This document shows positions 61,352-64,000 of a stretch of DNA of 64,000 bases, piece after piece (within the stretch, counting starts at the first letter, position 1; each line of letters begins with the position of its first letter). The DNA is taken from the NCBI GenBank assembly GCA_964389025.1, contig CAYMCQ010000006.1, positions 1 to 64,000 on the forward strand. Reading direction: 5' to 3'. The translations under genes were made by a program, and so were the position numbers. The stretch is from CAYMCQ01 sp964389025 (GTDB lineage Bacteria; Verrucomicrobiota; Verrucomicrobiia; Limisphaerales; CAYMCQ01). A model generated the notes under the pieces. That model had not been told where the DNA came from. It did not search any database and saw only the letters and a program-made list of their open reading frames with translations.

Positions 61352-62062
61352 CTATTTTACTTCCAACACGAAGTCCGCAGTCGCTCCAGAATCTTTCACT
61401 TCGACTTCTTTCGTGACGCCATCAGCCGCAGCCTTGCGGTGGCGCGCTTCAATCGTGTATTTGCCCGGTGGCACGTCTTTGATGGTGAACTTGCCGTCCT
61501 TGTCCGTCACCGCGAAATACGGATGATCAAACACACTGACCCACGCGAACATCCACGGATGAATATCGCACTTGAACTTCAAAAAGTTTTCCGCCTTCGG
61601 AAAAGTGAAAACCAAATCAGGCGCTTTCGCAGGCTGGCTCAGATTTTTTTCCACATTGCCCGCAACTGCCGGAAGCGTATGGACATTATGAGCCACGGGG
61701 TCGGAAGTTTTCACCAGTAATTTTTGGTTGGTCTGAATGGCCTGAATTTGCGGAACGTAAATGCAGCCTTTTTGATCCAGAACGACGGGCACTGCAGATT
61801 CGCCGCCCGGTTTCGCGGGAACACCTTTGAGCGCGACGACGACGTTTGCGAGTTCGCCGTTCGCCCCGACGATGAAATGCTGCGTCATGACCGGCGCGGT
61901 GTGGAATTTTGAGCAATCGGCATTGTTCTTCACGTCGGTGAGTTCAATGGCTGGCGGCGGCGTTCCTTTCAAGGTGATTTTGCCCGTGATGTCGGCTGCA
62001 TTCGCCACGCTCAAAGTCGCGGCGCACAGTGTTGTGATCAGAATTCGAGAAGTCATTTTCAT
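61352..62062 (-). CDS. Exported cupredoxin-like protein with regulatory-like C-terminal domain
   Basis: 236 residues from Met at 62062. Signal peptide of ~23 (cut after VANAA). Cupredoxin ligands H125/H128 and C165-x2-H168-x2-M171 (KCDIHPWM). C-terminal ~50 residues (VTDKDGKFTIKDVPPGKYTIE) are a carboxypeptidase-regulatory-like beta domain. Probably periplasmic blue copper protein, perhaps an electron donor to the oxidase. 66 nt before ctaA. Confidence 0.8.
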   Translation of the reverse strand: MKMTSRILITTLCAATLSVANAADITGKITLKGTPPPAIELTDVKNNADCSKFHTAPVMTQHFIVGANGELANVVVALKGVPAKPGGESAVPVVLDQKGCIYVPQIQAIQTNQKLLVKTSDPVAHNVHTLPAVAGNVEKNLSQPAKAPDLVFTFPKAENFLKFKCDIHPWMFAWVSVFDHPYFAVTDKDGKFTIKDVPPGKYTIEARHRKAAADGVTKEVEVKDSGATADFVLEVK

Positions 62063-62180
62063 AAAGTTCAATTTCAATTTTGACGGAAACTATCAGGCGA
62101 AAATTTAATGGGCAAGTGAAAGATTTCACAAACTTTCTCAATGACGAGAAATTGAGGGATTCTTTCGTAAAAATGCGGTT

Positions 62181-62651
62181 TCAAGCTAATCCTTTCATCA
62201 CACGCGCCATTGCCAGCGCGGTTTGCGCCGCCTCAGTTCCGCGATTGTGTTTCCTGCCGAGACACCGGACCCGCGCCTGCGCCTCATTTTCCAAAAGCAA
62301 GACTTCGTGGATCACAGGAATCTCGTGCTCGATCTGAATCTGCATCAGCGCGCGCGTGACGGCGTCGCCGATGTGCGCGGCGTGAACCGTCTCACCGCGA
62401 AGAATCACACCGAGGCAAATGATGGCGGACAAACGCGGATGCGACGTCCGCGCAAGCCAGCCCGCGACGACGGGAATCTCAAACGCGCCCGGCACGCGGA
62501 CGATTTGAACCTTGGAAACTCCGGCTCGTTTCAACTCCGCCTGCGCAGCATGCGCCATCGCGTCCACATACTCCGCGTTGTAGCGCGACGCGATGATGGC
62601 GAATGAACTGCCGCCTGCGCGAACTTTTTGCTTCTGAACCTTTTTAAGCAT
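62181..62651 (-). CDS. ribH: 6,7-dimethyl-8-ribityllumazine synthase
   Basis: 156 residues, family length. Motifs VRVPGAFEIPVV, CLGVILRGETVHAAHIG (catalytic His) and NRGTEAAQTALAM. Penultimate step of riboflavin synthesis, cytoplasmic icosahedral or pentameric enzyme. Confidence 0.93.
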   Translation of the reverse strand: MLKKVQKQKVRAGGSSFAIIASRYNAEYVDAMAHAAQAELKRAGVSKVQIVRVPGAFEIPVVAGWLARTSHPRLSAIICLGVILRGETVHAAHIGDAVTRALMQIQIEHEIPVIHEVLLLENEAQARVRCLGRKHNRGTEAAQTALAMARVMKGLA

Positions 62652-62845
62652 CGCGCGGATTTAACCACGAAAGGACACAAATGGACACGAATATTTCCCC
62701 AGCGAAGATTGCACGGGGGAAACGAGAACGTGGGCAGGCAACAAAACGGGCGAGCGCCCAGACGCGTTCGAACGATTTCTCGTTTGCCTCTTTTTGCGAA
62801 TAATCACAAAAATGCCGTGCTCTTCGGGCGATTGGCAAGGGTGGT
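62652..62845. other. Intergenic region
   Basis: At 62661-62696 it has a TTTAACCACGAAAGGACACAAATGG-type stretch, seen in my experience in related planctomycete/verrucomicrobial genomes as a scattered repeat; this is from memory. The rest (to 62845) shows no gene. Confidence 0.4.
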
Positions 62846-64000
62846 TCAGCGGAGTTCGATAATCAGGCGTTTTTCCTGGCCAGCCGCAAGCGATAGCGGC
62901 AGACCGTCGCGCAACTCTTTGCCGGAACGCTTCACTGATTTCACGTCGCCGTCCGTTTTCACTCTGCACTTCCCGTTGGCCCGGACGACAAACCATTCCG
63001 GGAACTGGTTGATGCGCGGGTAATCCAACGGCAGACGCATTACTTCTTGGTGGCGCGGGCGGTCGAAAATCGCGCGGCCCTGCCACGGAGCGTCGGCGGT
63101 GAGGCTGATGAGGAGTCGCTGGCCATCTCGCACCGCTCCGAATCGCACGTCAGCGCGCCATGGTTCGATGGTCATGCCTTGCGTCTTCCAGAGCGCATAC
63201 ATGAGCGATGTGCGGGCAAAATTACCGTCGCCATGCCAGCCTTCAATGATTCCATCGGGTTGCTGCTTGTCCCACATCAGACGCGTCTGACTGTCAATCC
63301 AGTCGGCGGTGGACGGAATCGGTTCGCGGTTGAACAGATTAAGCGCTCCTTCGATTGAATCTGCGAACCCGTCCGCGCTCTTGTCGCGCCAGCAGGCGCC
63401 AACGTATTTGCCCTTGAGATTGCCCAACGCTTTGCGAACGGCGTCGCGGTAAGCCTGGGTCTTGTCCATCAGCCACATCGTGTAGAAGCCGTCATAGTCG
63501 TAGCCCCATGTGTCACAAAGATCCTCGCTGTGTTCGCCCGTCTGCGGATCAAATGAAACGTAAAGCAGGCCATCTGCATTGCGGGCTTTCTGGAGGATGC
63601 AGTCGAACATCTCGTGCATCGGCTTTTTGTAATGGTCTCTTTTTTCCGGCAGCGCGTGGGCGACCGCGACATAGAGTTCGGTAAGACCGTTGATCACCTC
63701 GCAACCATGGTCACCGAGGCGTAGCTGCTTGAGGTCGCGCGTCGGATGATTCGTGCCCAGCAGGTAGTAATCGCCGAGGCGGATGGCCCAATCGAGATAC
63801 TTGCGGTCGCCGGTTAACCAGTAGATTCGGGAGGATGCTTGGAGCAAATCGCCGTTGACCTCGATGTTCAACGTCGGAATTTTTCCGAACGGTGTCTCGA
63901 TGGGCGCGTTGATCCAAATGTCGTCCACGATGCCGAGCATCCGTTCCGACCACGGGCTGGGGCCAAGCCATTCGGTCACGGGGAGCAGGCCGTCCTTCAC
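62846..64000 (-). CDS. Partial protein, six-hairpin glycosidase-like
   Basis: Only the C-terminal 384 residues are in the window; the 5' end lies beyond 64000. Helical repeats with W, G and D (WLTGDRKYLDWAIRLGDYYL, DTWGYDYDGFYTMWLMDKT, DGIIEGWHGDGNFARTSLMYALWKTQG) suggest an (alpha/alpha)6 barrel such as in glycoside hydrolases or lyases; a beta domain follows. Substrate unknown. Confidence 0.65.
   Translation of the reverse strand: MKDGLLPVTEWLGPSPWSERMLGIVDDIWINAPIETPFGKIPTLNIEVNGDLLQASSRIYWLTGDRKYLDWAIRLGDYYLLGTNHPTRDLKQLRLGDHGCEVINGLTELYVAVAHALPEKRDHYKKPMHEMFDCILQKARNADGLLYVSFDPQTGEHSEDLCDTWGYDYDGFYTMWLMDKTQAYRDAVRKALGNLKGKYVGACWRDKSADGFADSIEGALNLFNREPIPSTADWIDSQTRLMWDKQQPDGIIEGWHGDGNFARTSLMYALWKTQGMTIEPWRADVRFGAVRDGQRLLISLTADAPWQGRAIFDRPRHQEVMRLPLDYPRINQFPEWFVVRANGKCRVKTDGDVKSVKRSGKELRDGLPLSLAAGQEKRLIIELR

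Noticed and set aside
1..64000. CRISPR arrays, rRNA, complete tRNA genes
   Set aside because: No regularly spaced repeats with unique spacers, no rRNA-like stretch, and only the 3' half of one tRNA was found by reading.

Overview
The right-hand ~14 kb (about 49,900-64,000) is ordinary chromosome of an aerobic bacterium, most likely a verrucomicrobium. This placement is an inference from the small-subunit-rich cytochrome c oxidase cluster and the many short palindromic and simple repeats between and inside genes; no 16S or marker tree is available here. It carries a dihydropteroate-synthase-like gene, an EgtD-like methyltransferase, a UVR-motif protein, a GatB/YqeY protein, and then, all on the minus strand, ctaA-ctaB-coxA-coxC-coxD-(two small membrane proteins)-coxB-sco-DUF420, with a cupredoxin and ribH upstream.

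The left ~49.9 kb (1 to about 49,860) reads as part of one integrated genomic island. At 49,853-49,897 lies the 3' half of a tRNA-Arg(UCU) gene, anticodon loop to CCA, with no matching 5' half in front of it. Next to it, at 46,398-49,610, is a tyrosine recombinase with an intact R...HxxR...H...Y catalytic set and an unusual tail of about five tandem helix-turn-helix-like modules. This is the expected picture of an att site with its integrase. The other end of the island lies beyond the left edge.

The island is a string of defence or conflict modules. (1) 677-10,270, plus strand: ankyrin protein, unknown 475-aa protein, two RlaP-type nucleotidyltransferases with remnants of further copies, a 1243-aa protein with a C-terminal PD-(D/E)XK nuclease motif, a small possible nuclease, and a DEDDh exonuclease; possibly RNA repair or defence. 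(2) 10,813-13,463, minus: a protein built of two copies of one unit, and an AbiEii/AbiEi-type (type IV) toxin-antitoxin pair. (3) 13,928-20,439: a helical-repeat-like protein convergent to a six-gene operon that joins a polyamine-type ABC transporter (potABCD) to a membrane coiled-coil protein and a cysteine-cluster protein. (4) 21,021-37,016, minus: nine genes, namely SNF2 helicase, 64-aa protein, zinc-hook SMC-like ATPase, AIPR protein, GHKL-ATPase/nuclease fusion, Mod-type DNA methyltransferase, Abi_2 HEPN protein, Res-type helicase-nuclease and another PD-(D/E)XK protein. I cannot match this set to a named system and it is the best candidate for something undescribed. (5) 37,191-43,692, minus: a complete type I Wadjet system, jetABCD. 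(6) 43,894-46,163: Xre/RES toxin-antitoxin remnant and small DNA-binding proteins beside the integrase.

Three copies of one intergenic repeat (10,468-10,706; 13,577-13,655; 20,614-20,856) sit between modules 1/2, 2/3 and 3/4, suggesting that the island was assembled by cassette exchange. Operator-like palindromes or direct repeats lie upstream of the Abi_2-Res pair and of jetABCD.
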